Assembly (NCBI GenBank): GCA_002361955.1
Contig: DESK01000060.1
Coordinates: 1-39,226 of the forward strand
DNA: 39,226 nucleotides
Direction: 5' to 3'
Source: Lachnospiraceae bacterium UBA3316
GTDB lineage: Bacteria > Bacillota > Clostridia > Lachnospirales > Lachnospiraceae
Part shown: positions 1 through 7,489 of the stretch, piece by piece
Layout: every line of letters starts with the position of its first letter
Position numbering within the stretch: position 1 is the stretch's first letter
The notes under the pieces: model-generated
Database searches by the model: none
Told to the model about the DNA's origin: nothing
Seen by the model: only the letters and a program-made list of their open reading frames with translations
Made by a program: the position numbers and the translations under genes

Positions 1-35
1 AGGATGCGCGCAAATGCAGAAAAGGAGAATAAAAT

Positions 36-1364
36 ATGAAGTATACAAAACAGGATGTCTTGCGTCTTGTGCAGGAGGAAGATGTGGAATTTATCCGTCT
101 GCAATTTACGGATATGTTTGGAACGCTGAAAAATGTAGCGATCACCTCCAGCCAGCTGGAACGGGCACTGAATAACCAATGCATGTTCGACGGTTCTTCC
201 ATCGAGGGCTTTGTCAGAATCGAGGAGTCGGATATGTACCTGTATCCCGATCTGGATACCCTGACGATTTTTCCCTGGCGTCCTCAGCAGGGAAAGGTAG
301 CGCGGCTGATCTGTGATGTGTACCGGCCGAACGGGCAGGTGTTCACCGGGGATTCCCGCTATATCCTGAAAAGAGCTGTAAAAGAAGCGGCAGACATGGG
401 ATATACCTTTGAGGTAGGGCCGGAGTGCGAATTTTTCCTTTTTCACACCGACGATAACGGTCAGCCTACCACGATTACCCATGAGAAGGCGGGGTACTTT
501 GACCTGGGGCCTGTAGATTTGGGGGAAAACGCCCGCCGGGATATGGTGCTGACGCTGGAGGAGATGGGCTTTGAGGTAGAGGCTTCCCATCATGAGGTAG
601 CTCCGGCCCAGCATGAGATTGATTTTCATTATGATGAAGCACTGGCTGCGGCAGACAATATTATGACCTTCAAGCTTGCGGTAAAGACGATCGCCAAACG
701 CCACGGGCTGCACGCCAGTTTTATGCCCAAGCCAAAGGAAGGGATCAATGGCTCCGGGCTGCACATCAATATGACTCTTTTAAAGAACGGAAAAAATGTT
801 TTCTCTGACCCGGAGGACAGCCTGGGACTCAGCAGGGAAGCCTATTATTTTATCGGAGGCCTGATGCGCCATATGAAGGGGATGGCAGCCATCACAAATC
901 CCCTGGTAAATTCCTACAAGCGACTCGTTCCTGGATTTGAGGCCCCTGTCTATATTGCCTGGTCGACTACAAACAGAAGCTCTCTGATCCGCATTCCGGC
1001 AGAGCGGGGGGAGCATACCAGGATCGAGCTTCGAAGTCCGGATCCGTCCGCAAATCCCTATCTGGTGCTGGCAGCCTGCCTGCGGGCAGGACTTGACGGG
1101 ATCCGTGGCAAGATCCTTCCGCCGGCCGCTGTAGATAAAAATATTTTTGAGATGACTGACCAGGAGAAAGAGAAGGAGGGAATCGATTCCCTTCCAGGAA
1201 GCCTTCTGGAGGCAGTGCGGGAGCTGGAGAAGGATGAGCTGCTCAAACAGGTACTTGGGGAGCATATGAGCCAGGGGTATATCCGGGCGAAAAAGCAGGA
1301 GTGGGACCAGTACCGCAGGCATGTGTCGGCCTGGGAGCTGGAACAGTACCTGTACAGAATTTAG
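36..1364 (+). CDS. glnA: Glutamine synthetase, type I
   Basis: This cytoplasmic enzyme makes glutamine from glutamate, ammonia and ATP and is the main entry point for ammonia assimilation. At 442 residues it has the length of the short GSI-alpha type of Firmicutes. The N-terminal beta-grasp part contains FTDMFGTLKN and CMFDGSSIEGF. The catalytic part shows EVGPECEFFLF, the glycine-rich HASFMPKP and NGSGLHINM, and the R-rich ATP/glutamate site around PGFEAPVY and RSSLIRIP. I see no adenylylation-type Tyr loop typical of the longer GSI-beta form, so feedback inhibition and regulator binding are more likely controls. A good ribosome site (AAGGAGAA) precedes the ATG. The next gene, 18 bases downstream, encodes an ANTAR RNA-binding regulator, which suggests a nitrogen-control pair. 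The promoter lies outside the window. Confidence 0.97.
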   Translation: MKYTKQDVLRLVQEEDVEFIRLQFTDMFGTLKNVAITSSQLERALNNQCMFDGSSIEGFVRIEESDMYLYPDLDTLTIFPWRPQQGKVARLICDVYRPNGQVFTGDSRYILKRAVKEAADMGYTFEVGPECEFFLFHTDDNGQPTTITHEKAGYFDLGPVDLGENARRDMVLTLEEMGFEVEASHHEVAPAQHEIDFHYDEALAAADNIMTFKLAVKTIAKRHGLHASFMPKPKEGINGSGLHINMTLLKNGKNVFSDPEDSLGLSREAYYFIGGLMRHMKGMAAITNPLVNSYKRLVPGFEAPVYIAWSTTNRSSLIRIPAERGEHTRIELRSPDPSANPYLVLAACLRAGLDGIRGKILPPAAVDKNIFEMTDQEKEKEGIDSLPGSLLEAVRELEKDELLKQVLGEHMSQGYIRAKKQEWDQYRRHVSAWELEQYLYRI

Positions 1365-1382
1365 AAGCCGGGAGGTGGTTCG

Positions 1383-1931
1383 TTGGTAGGTGTAATCGTA
1401 GTATTTCCCAGGCCGGAGGATGCCAAAAGCATCCGCAGCCTCCTTGTGCGGAATGGATATGAAGTAATCGGAGCCTGTACGAGCGGCGCGCAGGCATTAC
1501 AGCTTATGGAGCACCTGTCAGACGGAATCGTCCTCTGTGGTTACCGGTTTCGCGATATGCTCTACACAGAGCTTTACGAATATCTTCCGCCCAATGTTCA
1601 GATGCTGCTGGCGGCATCCCCCCATGTGCTGGATGGCTGCCGGGACAACGACATTGTGTGCCTTTCCCTTCCGTTAAAGGTGCATGATCTGATCAACACC
1701 CTGGAAATGATGATGGCTTCCGTTATGGTACAGAAGAAAAAGCGGAAAGCCAGGCCGGCTGTGCGGAATGACGAGGAGAAAAAGATCATCGAGGGGGCGA
1801 AGAAGCTCCTGATGGAGAGAAATAATATGACGGAGGAGGAGGCGCACCGCTATATCCAGAAGTGCAGTATGGACAGCGGGAATACCCTGGTGGAAACAGC
1901 GCAGATGGTATTCAGCCTTATGAAATATTGA
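1383..1931 (+). CDS. ANTAR-domain response regulator with degenerate receiver
   Basis: A 182-residue protein in two parts. Residues 1-110 look like a receiver fold (VGVIVVFPRPEDAKSIRSLL, then an alternating hydrophobic pattern), but the phosphoacceptor strand reads GIVLCGYRF, with no Asp where the usual DLVLLD-type motif would have one, and the acidic pocket after strand 1 is also replaced (FPRPED). Residues 125-182 form a three-helix ANTAR domain: a KKIIEGAKKLLMERNNMTEEEAHRYIQ stretch followed by a helix ending QMVFSLMKY. ANTAR proteins bind paired hexaloop RNA hairpins and prevent transcription termination, often in nitrogen genes. The start is a TTG behind GGGAGGTGG, because no ATG lies near. 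It is probably co-transcribed with glnA. That it regulates glnA is inference from position; the missing Asp suggests control by protein or ligand binding instead of phosphorylation. Confidence 0.85.
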   Translation: MVGVIVVFPRPEDAKSIRSLLVRNGYEVIGACTSGAQALQLMEHLSDGIVLCGYRFRDMLYTELYEYLPPNVQMLLAASPHVLDGCRDNDIVCLSLPLKVHDLINTLEMMMASVMVQKKKRKARPAVRNDEEKKIIEGAKKLLMERNNMTEEEAHRYIQKCSMDSGNTLVETAQMVFSLMKY

Positions 1932-1979
1932 CAATGGCGTCCGCGGACAGCCGGGCGCAGCAACAGGAGGAGTGTTTCA

Positions 1980-2813
1980 ATGAAATTTACGAAAATGCAG
2001 GGCATAGGAAACGACTATGTCTATGTGAACTGTTTTAAGGAGAAGATTGACGATCCGGCGGCGGTGGCTGTGCGGGTCAGTGACAGACATTTCGGGGTAG
2101 GTTCTGACGGGCTGATTTTGATTCTGCCGTCGGATACGGCGGATTTTCGTATGGCCATGTATAATGCCGATGGTTCCGAGGGAGCCATGTGCGGAAATGG
2201 TATTCGCTGTGTGGCAAAGTATGTGTATGATTACGGACTGACCGACAAAACAGTCATTCAGGTGGAGACGAAGAGCGGCGTGAAGGAGCTTGCCCTTACC
2301 GTGGAGGAGGGGAAGGTATCCCAGGTGCGGGTAAACATGGGAGCGCCGGAGCTTTCCCCGGCAAAGATTCCCGTCGTTTCCCAGAAGGATCGCGTGGTGG
2401 ACGAGCCCATCCAGGTGGACGGGGCAGACTACCGGATGACCTGCATTTCCATGGGAAATCCCCATGCAGTCGTCTATCTGGAGGACGTAAAGGGACTGGA
2501 CATAGAGAAAGTCGGCCCGAAATTTGAGAAGCACCCCTGTTTCCCTGACCGGGTGAATACGGAGTTTGTGCGTGTCCTTGACAGACACACGGTGGAGATG
2601 CGGGTCTGGGAGCGGGGGTCCGGGGAGACTCTGGCCTGCGGTACGGGAGCCTGCGCCGTGGCCGTGGCTTCCATCTTAAACGGCTATGTGGAAGGGGAAG
2701 TGACCGTCAAGCTTTTGGGGGGTGATTTAAGGATCTCCTGGGATCAGGAGAACAATCTTGTGTATATGACGGGACCTGCGGCAGTTGTATTTGACGGAGA
2801 GATTGAGCTGTAA
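1980..2813 (+). CDS. dapF: Diaminopimelate epimerase
   Basis: DapF converts LL-diaminopimelate to meso-diaminopimelate, the precursor of lysine and of the peptidoglycan cross-link. The 277-residue product starts with the family motif MKFTKMQGIGNDYVYV and holds both catalytic cysteines: Cys71 in MCGNGIRC and Cys220 in ACGTGACA. GNPHAV in mid-protein is also typical. The ATG is preceded by AGGAGGAG. A short GC-rich palindrome (GTCCGCGGAC, about 1938-1947) sits in the gap after the ANTAR gene but has no U-tract. The next gene, dapL, is only 18 bases away and makes the substrate of this enzyme, so the two form a functional pair. Confidence 0.97.
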   Translation: MKFTKMQGIGNDYVYVNCFKEKIDDPAAVAVRVSDRHFGVGSDGLILILPSDTADFRMAMYNADGSEGAMCGNGIRCVAKYVYDYGLTDKTVIQVETKSGVKELALTVEEGKVSQVRVNMGAPELSPAKIPVVSQKDRVVDEPIQVDGADYRMTCISMGNPHAVVYLEDVKGLDIEKVGPKFEKHPCFPDRVNTEFVRVLDRHTVEMRVWERGSGETLACGTGACAVAVASILNGYVEGEVTVKLLGGDLRISWDQENNLVYMTGPAAVVFDGEIEL

Positions 2814-2831
2814 GAGGATGAGGAGGAGATT

Positions 2832-4046
2832 ATGTTTAAAATTAATGAGAATTATCTGAAATTGCCGGGAAGCTATCTGTTTTCTACCATCGCGAAGAAG
2901 GTGGCGGCCTACTCTGAGGCCCATTCGGACAAGAGCATCATCCGGCTGGGAATCGGAGATGTGACACAGCCGCTGGCTCCGGCTATTATTGATTCTCTCC
3001 ACGGAGCGGTGGATGAGATGGCAAAGGCCGAGACGTTCCGGGGCTATGCGCCGGATCTGGGTTATGAGTTTCTGCGCACGGCCATAGCGAAAAATGATTA
3101 TGCCGATAAGGGCTGTGAGATTGGAGCGGATGAGATCTTTATCTCCGACGGCGCCAAGTGCGATTCGGGAAATATTCAGGAAATCTTCAGTGTGGACAAT
3201 AAGATCGCAGTCTGTGACCCGGTGTATCCTGTCTATGTGGACACCAATGTGATGGCCGGCCGCACAGGCACCTATGACGCGAAGACGGAAACCTGGAGCG
3301 ACGTCATCTATATGCCCTGCACAGCCGAAAACGGATTTGTGCCGGAGCTCCCCAAAGAGACGCCGGATATCATTTATCTGTGTTTCCCCAACAACCCTAC
3401 AGGGACGACGATCGCCAGGGACCAGCTTCAGGTGTGGGTGGACTATGCCAACAAAGTGGGGGCGGTGATCATCTTTGACGCAGCCTACGAGGCATATATT
3501 TCAGAGGAAAACGTGCCCCACTCCATTTATGAGTGTGAGGGAGCCAGAACCTGCGCCATTGAGCTGCGCAGCTTTTCTAAAAACGCGGGCTTCACAGGGA
3601 CACGACTGGGCTTTACGGTGATCCCCAAGGATTTAAAATGCGGGGATGTGACCCTTCACTCTCTATGGGCAAGACGTCATGGAACGAAGTACAATGGCGC
3701 GCCCTATATTATCCAGCGGGCGGGCGAGGCCGTTTACTCTGAGGAGGGAAAGGCGCAGCTTCGGGAACAGATCGCATATTATATGAAAAATGCCCATACG
3801 ATTCAGCAGGGGCTGCGGGAGGCAGGCTATACGGTATTCGGCGGCGTGAACGCTCCCTATATCTGGCTTAAGACGCCGGGACAGATGACATCCTGGGAAT
3901 TCTTCGATTATTTGCTGGAGAAGGCAAATGTGGTGGGCACGCCGGGTTCCGGCTTCGGTCCCAGCGGAGAAGGGTATTTCCGGCTCACAGCCTTTGGCAG
4001 CTATGAGAATACGCTGGCAGCCCTGGAGAGGATCAAAAAAATATAA
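2832..4046 (+). CDS. dapL: LL-diaminopimelate aminotransferase
   Basis: DapL converts tetrahydrodipicolinate directly to LL-diaminopimelate with glutamate as amino donor, bypassing the succinylase and acetylase routes. The 404-residue fold-type I PLP enzyme shows the N-terminal MFKINENYLKLPGSYLFSTI, the SDGAKCDSGNIQE segment, the FPNNPTGTT loop, FDAAYEAYI and the PLP-binding Lys250 in SFSKNAGFTGTRLGF. These loops distinguish DapL from general aspartate aminotransferases. The RBS is GGAGGAG eight bases before the ATG. Together with dapF directly upstream it completes the last two steps to meso-diaminopimelate. A hairpin terminator follows the stop codon. Confidence 0.96.
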   Translation: MFKINENYLKLPGSYLFSTIAKKVAAYSEAHSDKSIIRLGIGDVTQPLAPAIIDSLHGAVDEMAKAETFRGYAPDLGYEFLRTAIAKNDYADKGCEIGADEIFISDGAKCDSGNIQEIFSVDNKIAVCDPVYPVYVDTNVMAGRTGTYDAKTETWSDVIYMPCTAENGFVPELPKETPDIIYLCFPNNPTGTTIARDQLQVWVDYANKVGAVIIFDAAYEAYISEENVPHSIYECEGARTCAIELRSFSKNAGFTGTRLGFTVIPKDLKCGDVTLHSLWARRHGTKYNGAPYIIQRAGEAVYSEEGKAQLREQIAYYMKNAHTIQQGLREAGYTVFGGVNAPYIWLKTPGQMTSWEFFDYLLEKANVVGTPGSGFGPSGEGYFRLTAFGSYENTLAALERIKKI

Positions 4047-4053
4047 AAGAGAG

Positions 4054-4081
4054 AAACGGGAGTCCGAGGGCTCCCGTTTTA
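4054..4081. terminator. Hairpin terminator between convergent dapL and asnA
   Basis: A 9-bp stem (AAACGGGAG / CTCCCGTTT) with an 8-base loop is followed by TTTT on the + strand. On the minus strand the same stem is followed by a pyrimidine-rich run (the complement of AAAAGAGAG), so it probably ends both dapL and the convergent asnA transcript. Confidence 0.8.
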
Positions 4082-4087
4082 AAGTCT

Positions 4088-5098
4088 TTATAAAAGCTGA
4101 ATCCCATTCTTCTGGGCTTCCTTTGCTGTCTCTTCCGGCCACAGGGAAGCCTGCACTTCGCCGATATGGGCCTTTCTAAGATAGAACATACAGATACGGG
4201 ACTGGCCGATACCGCCGCCGATGGTGTAGGGAAGCTCTCTGTCCAGGATGGCTTTCTGGAAGGGAAGCTTGGCCCGTTCCGGGCAGCCTGCCAGGCTGAG
4301 CTGGCGCAGCAGGGCATCCTCATCCACACGGATTCCCATGGAGGAGAGCTCCAGGGCAATGTCCAGTACCGGATAGTAGACAATGATGTCTCCGTTCAGA
4401 GTCCAGTCGTCGTAGTCCGGGGCACGGCCGTCATGCTTTTCCCCGGAAGCCAGGACGTCGCCGATCTGCATGATAAAGACGGCTCCCTTAAGCTTTGTGA
4501 TCTTGTATTCCCGCTCCTTCGGGGTGCAGTCCGGATACATATCCTCAAGCTCCTGGGTGGTAATAAAGAAAATATCCTCCGGAAGGATCTCTTTAATATA
4601 ATCGTATTCGATGGACATATAGCGCTCTGTCATGCGCAGGGCTTTGTATACGGTGCGCACAACGTTCTGAAGGGTTTCCACCGTGCGCTCTTCCTTCTTG
4701 ATGATCTTTTCCCAATCCCACTGGTCCACATAGATGGAGTGGATATTGTCCGTGATCTCGTCCCGGCGTATGGCGTTCATATCGGTGTAGAGCCCTTCCC
4801 CGTAAGTGAAGCCGTACTTTTTCAGGGCGTAGCGTTTCCACTTGGCCAGGGAGTGGACGATCTCCGCGTTTGTGTCATTCTGCTCTTTGATCCCAAAGCT
4901 GACGGGACGCTCTACGCCGTTCAGGTTGTCGTTCAGACCGGATTCCGGTGTCACGAAAAGCGGGGCAGAGACACGGAGCAGGTTCAATCTTGACACCAGG
5001 GTTTTCTGGAAAAAGTCCTTTACCGTCTTGATGGCTACCTGGGTGTCATGAAGATTCAATTCCGAACGGTAGTTCTCAGGTATGATAAGATTTTCCAT
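4088..5098 (-). CDS. asnA: Aspartate-ammonia ligase (asparagine synthetase A)
   Basis: AsnA makes asparagine from aspartate, ammonia and ATP and is related to class II aminoacyl-tRNA synthetases. The product has 336 residues, close to the roughly 330 usual for AsnA. Visible motifs include VSAPLFV near the N-terminus, ERPVSFGI, the LAKWKRYAL segment, GLYTDMNAIRRDE, YVDQWDWEKII and the C-terminal GGGIGQSRICMFYLR. The frame is open another 44 codons upstream, but I place the start at 5098 because AAAGGAGG lies directly before that ATG and homology to the family begins there. It is the only convincing minus-strand gene in the window. It is divergent from aspS and so lies beside the enzymes that would use or bypass free asparagine for tRNA charging. 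Confidence 0.95.
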   Translation of the reverse strand: MENLIIPENYRSELNLHDTQVAIKTVKDFFQKTLVSRLNLLRVSAPLFVTPESGLNDNLNGVERPVSFGIKEQNDTNAEIVHSLAKWKRYALKKYGFTYGEGLYTDMNAIRRDEITDNIHSIYVDQWDWEKIIKKEERTVETLQNVVRTVYKALRMTERYMSIEYDYIKEILPEDIFFITTQELEDMYPDCTPKEREYKITKLKGAVFIMQIGDVLASGEKHDGRAPDYDDWTLNGDIIVYYPVLDIALELSSMGIRVDEDALLRQLSLAGCPERAKLPFQKAILDRELPYTIGGGIGQSRICMFYLRKAHIGEVQASLWPEETAKEAQKNGIQLL

Positions 5099-5141
5099 AA
5101 ATGTACTCCTCCTTTGACTTTGATAAAAAATCCTAGCCATT

Positions 5142-5170
5142 AGTATAGCACCCACAGACCCGGTTGGCAA
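5142..5170 (-). promoter_or_regulatory. Sigma-A-type promoter for asnA
   Basis: On the minus strand TTGCCA and TATACT are separated by exactly 17 bases, ending about 45 bases before the asnA start codon. The -35 element overlaps the first arm of the hairpin at 5166-5216. Confidence 0.7.
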
Positions 5171-5216
5171 AGAATTTTTTTGCGTTACTGTGGGCGAAGC
5201 GAACAGTAACTTTGCC
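5166..5216. repeat. Two-tier inverted repeat between asnA and aspS
   Basis: An outer 7-bp stem (GGCAAAG 5166-5172 / CTTTGCC 5210-5216) encloses an inner 7-bp stem (GTTACTG 5184-5190 / CAGTAAC 5204-5210, sharing one base) around a GC-rich loop. No U-tract follows, so it is not a simple terminator. It may be a dispersed palindromic element or an operator, since its first arm covers the asnA -35 box. It lies in the 316-base gap 5099-5414, whose other content is listed separately. Confidence 0.5.
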
Positions 5217-5224
5217 GGAAAGTC

Positions 5225-5253
5225 TTGCAATCGAAGGATAAGTGTGTTAAGAT
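5225..5253 (+). promoter_or_regulatory. Sigma-A-type promoter for aspS-gatCAB
   Basis: TTGCAA (5225-5230) and TAAGAT (5248-5253) are separated by 17 bases. It would give a transcript starting near 5260 with a leader of about 155 bases that contains the large hairpin at 5289-5344. Confidence 0.6.
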
Positions 5254-5288
5254 ACTGCCCATAAAAGAAAAGGCGAGAGATTTTTTTG

Positions 5289-5351
5289 CCGCAAAGGTGC
5301 GGAAGGAATGCAAGAGCATTCCGAGTGTTTGCGCACCTCTGCGGTATTTTT
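5289..5351 (+). promoter_or_regulatory. Long structured leader hairpin with U-rich tail upstream of aspS
   Basis: Three stacked perfect stems: CCGCA 5289-5293 / TGCGG 5340-5344; AGGTGCG 5295-5301 / CGCACCT 5332-5338; GGAATGC 5305-5311 / GCATTCC 5316-5322 closed by an AAGA tetraloop. An unpaired GAGTGTTT lies on the 3' side between the middle and inner stems. TATTTTTATA follows immediately, so the structure could terminate transcription 65 bases before the aspS start and act as an attenuator. I see no T-box sequence and no anti-terminator. It could alternatively be a dispersed repeat or a small RNA. Confidence 0.55.
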
Positions 5352-5414
5352 ATACCCTGAAATGGAAAAAACAGCAGGCTGCGGTGCGCGTTACGGAAAA
5401 GGGAGGAAATTGGA

Positions 5415-7166
5415 ATGGCAGAAAAACATTTATACAGAGATGTAACGTTTGACCGGCTGGGGGAAAGTGATATCGGCAGGGAGCTGAAAGTGGCAGGATG
5501 GGTAGAGAATATCCGGGACCACGGCGGCGTTTCTTTTGTGGATTTAAGAGATATGTACGGAGAACTGCAGGTGGTGCTCCATGACGAAGGGCTTCTGAAG
5601 AAGCTTTCCAGGGAGGCCTGTGTTTCTGTGACAGGGGTGGTGGAGCGAAGAGACGCGGAAACTTATAATCCCAGGATTCCCACAGGAACCATTGAGCTGG
5701 CAGTAAAGAGCGTGGAGGTTTTGGGAAAAGTATACCAGCCCCTTCCCTTTGAGGTTATGTCTTCCAGGGAGGTGCGGGAGGAGGTGCGGCTGAAGTACCG
5801 CTATCTGGATCTCAGAAACAGTAAGGTGAAGAGGAATATCCTGCTTCGCTCCCAGGTCATCGGTTTTCTGCGGCAGAAGATGACGGAGCTGGGGTTCCTG
5901 GAAATCCAGACGCCGATTCTCTGTGTATCCTCCCCGGAGGGAGCCAGGGATTATATCGTGCCCTCCAGAAAATATAAGGGGCGGTTTTATGCCCTGCCCC
6001 AGGCGCCTCAGCAATACAAACAGCTGCTGATGGCTTCAGGCTTTGACCGGTATTTTCAGGTGGCTCCCTGCTTCCGTGACGAGGACGCCAGGGCTGACAG
6101 GTCGCCGGGAGAGTTCTACCAGCTCGATTTTGAGATGAGCTTTGCCGTCCAGGAGGACGTGTTTGCCGTAGGCGAGGAGGTGCTGACAGCCGTTTTTGAA
6201 AGGTTTTCCCCGGAGGGATATGAGGTGACAAAGGCTCCTTACCCGCTGTTTAGCTACCGGCAGGCGATGCTGGAGTTCGGAACGGACAAGCCGGATTTGA
6301 GAAATCCTCTGCGGATTCTTGATGTGACAGAATTTTTCCAGAGATGCAGCTTCCGGCCCTTCCACAAAAAGACTGTCCGGGCCATCAGAGTCTGGAAACA
6401 GATGTCAAAGGGCTTCCACGAGAAGCTGCTGAAATTTGCCCAGTCCCTGGGAATGGGGGGCTTAGGGTATCTGGAGGTGCAGGAGGATCTGTCCTACAGG
6501 GGGCCGATTGACAAGTTTATTCCGGAGGATAGGAAAGGAGAGCTTGGGAGGCTGGCGGGACTGACAGCGGGAGATACGGTTTTCTTTATTGCCGATAAGG
6601 AGGCCAGGGCCAATTACTATGCGGGGCAGATCCGCACGGAGCTGGGGGAAAAGCTGGGCCTGACGGAGAAAAACGCTTTTCGTTTCTGCTATGTGAAGGA
6701 TTTCCCCATGTATGAGTACGATGAGGAGACGAGGCAGATCGGTTTTACCCACAATCCCTTCTCCATGCCCCAGGGCGGGCTGGAGGCCCTGAAGAACCAG
6801 GATCCTCTTGACATTCTGGCTTATCAGTATGATATTGTATGTAACGGGATCGAGTTATCCTCAGGCGCAGTGCGGAACCATGACATCGAGATTATGGAGA
6901 AGGCTTTTGGGATCGCCGGATATGGCAAGGAGGAATTGAAGGCGAAATTCGGAGCCCTTTACAGCGCGTTTCAGTTCGGGGCGCCGCCTCACGCGGGCAT
7001 GGCTCCCGGCATCGACCGCATGGTGATGCTTTTGGCCGGGGAGGACAACATCCGGGAAGTGATCCCCTTCCCCATGAGCGGCAGCGCCCAGGATCTGATG
7101 TGCGGAGCCCCCGGGGAGGTGACGGAGCAGCAGCTCCGGGAGGTGCATATTAAGGTCAGGGATTAG
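5415..7166 (+). CDS. aspS: Aspartyl-tRNA synthetase (possibly non-discriminating)
   Basis: A class II synthetase of 583 residues with the bacterial layout: N-terminal OB-fold anticodon domain (about 1-105), catalytic core with motif 2 (FRDEDARADRSPGEFYQLD), the bacterial GAD insertion (about 290-420) and motif 3 (GMAPGIDRMVMLL) near the C-terminus. It charges tRNA-Asp with aspartate. The anticodon domain reads GWVENIRDHGGVSF; His36 sits where, as I recall from the Pseudomonas enzyme, a His marks AspRS that also charges tRNA-Asn, while discriminating enzymes such as E. coli have Leu. With gatCAB directly downstream this makes indirect Asn-tRNA-Asn synthesis plausible. The ATG at 5415 follows GGGAGGAA. 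gatC follows after 18 bases. Confidence 0.96.
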   Translation: MAEKHLYRDVTFDRLGESDIGRELKVAGWVENIRDHGGVSFVDLRDMYGELQVVLHDEGLLKKLSREACVSVTGVVERRDAETYNPRIPTGTIELAVKSVEVLGKVYQPLPFEVMSSREVREEVRLKYRYLDLRNSKVKRNILLRSQVIGFLRQKMTELGFLEIQTPILCVSSPEGARDYIVPSRKYKGRFYALPQAPQQYKQLLMASGFDRYFQVAPCFRDEDARADRSPGEFYQLDFEMSFAVQEDVFAVGEEVLTAVFERFSPEGYEVTKAPYPLFSYRQAMLEFGTDKPDLRNPLRILDVTEFFQRCSFRPFHKKTVRAIRVWKQMSKGFHEKLLKFAQSLGMGGLGYLEVQEDLSYRGPIDKFIPEDRKGELGRLAGLTAGDTVFFIADKEARANYYAGQIRTELGEKLGLTEKNAFRFCYVKDFPMYEYDEETRQIGFTHNPFSMPQGGLEALKNQDPLDILAYQYDIVCNGIELSSGAVRNHDIEIMEKAFGIAGYGKEELKAKFGALYSAFQFGAPPHAGMAPGIDRMVMLLAGEDNIREVIPFPMSGSAQDLMCGAPGEVTEQQLREVHIKVRD

Positions 7167-7184
7167 CAGAAAGGAGACGGCAGA

Positions 7185-7478
7185 ATGGCAAACAGTATTT
7201 CAGATGAGACGATCGAGTATGTGGGAATTTTGGCGAAGCTGGAACTGTCCCGTGAGGAGAAGGAACAGGCCAGGCGCGATATGGGCCGCATGCTGGACTA
7301 TATTGATAAATTAAATGAGTTGGATGTCACAGGGGTGGAGCCCCTGTCCCACATCTTTCCCATAAACAATGTGTTCCGGGAAGATGTGGAAAAAGACAGC
7401 AGCGACAGGGAGCAGATGTTGAAAAATGCGCCGGAGCAGAGGGATGGGGCCTATGTGGTGCCCATCACGATCGAGTAG
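7185..7478 (+). CDS. gatC: Asp/Glu-tRNA amidotransferase subunit C
   Basis: GatC is the small 97-residue linker that holds GatA and GatB together in the GatCAB complex. The sequence has the usual pattern: an N-terminal helix with EYVGILAKLELSREEKE, then DMGRMLDYIDKLNELDVTGVEPLSHIFP and VFREDV. A good AAAGGAGA site precedes the ATG. It lies between aspS and gatA with short gaps, consistent with one transcript. Confidence 0.95.
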   Translation: MANSISDETIEYVGILAKLELSREEKEQARRDMGRMLDYIDKLNELDVTGVEPLSHIFPINNVFREDVEKDSSDREQMLKNAPEQRDGAYVVPITIE

Positions 7479-7489
7479 GAGGCAGCGCG

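Noticed and set aside
4166..4993. A 275-codon + strand frame over asnA
   Set aside because: It is the antisense shadow of asnA, which has all family motifs on the minus strand.
5254..5414. A T-box riboswitch in the aspS leader
   Set aside because: I could not find the conserved T-box sequence or the usual specifier stem; the leader is also short for this class.
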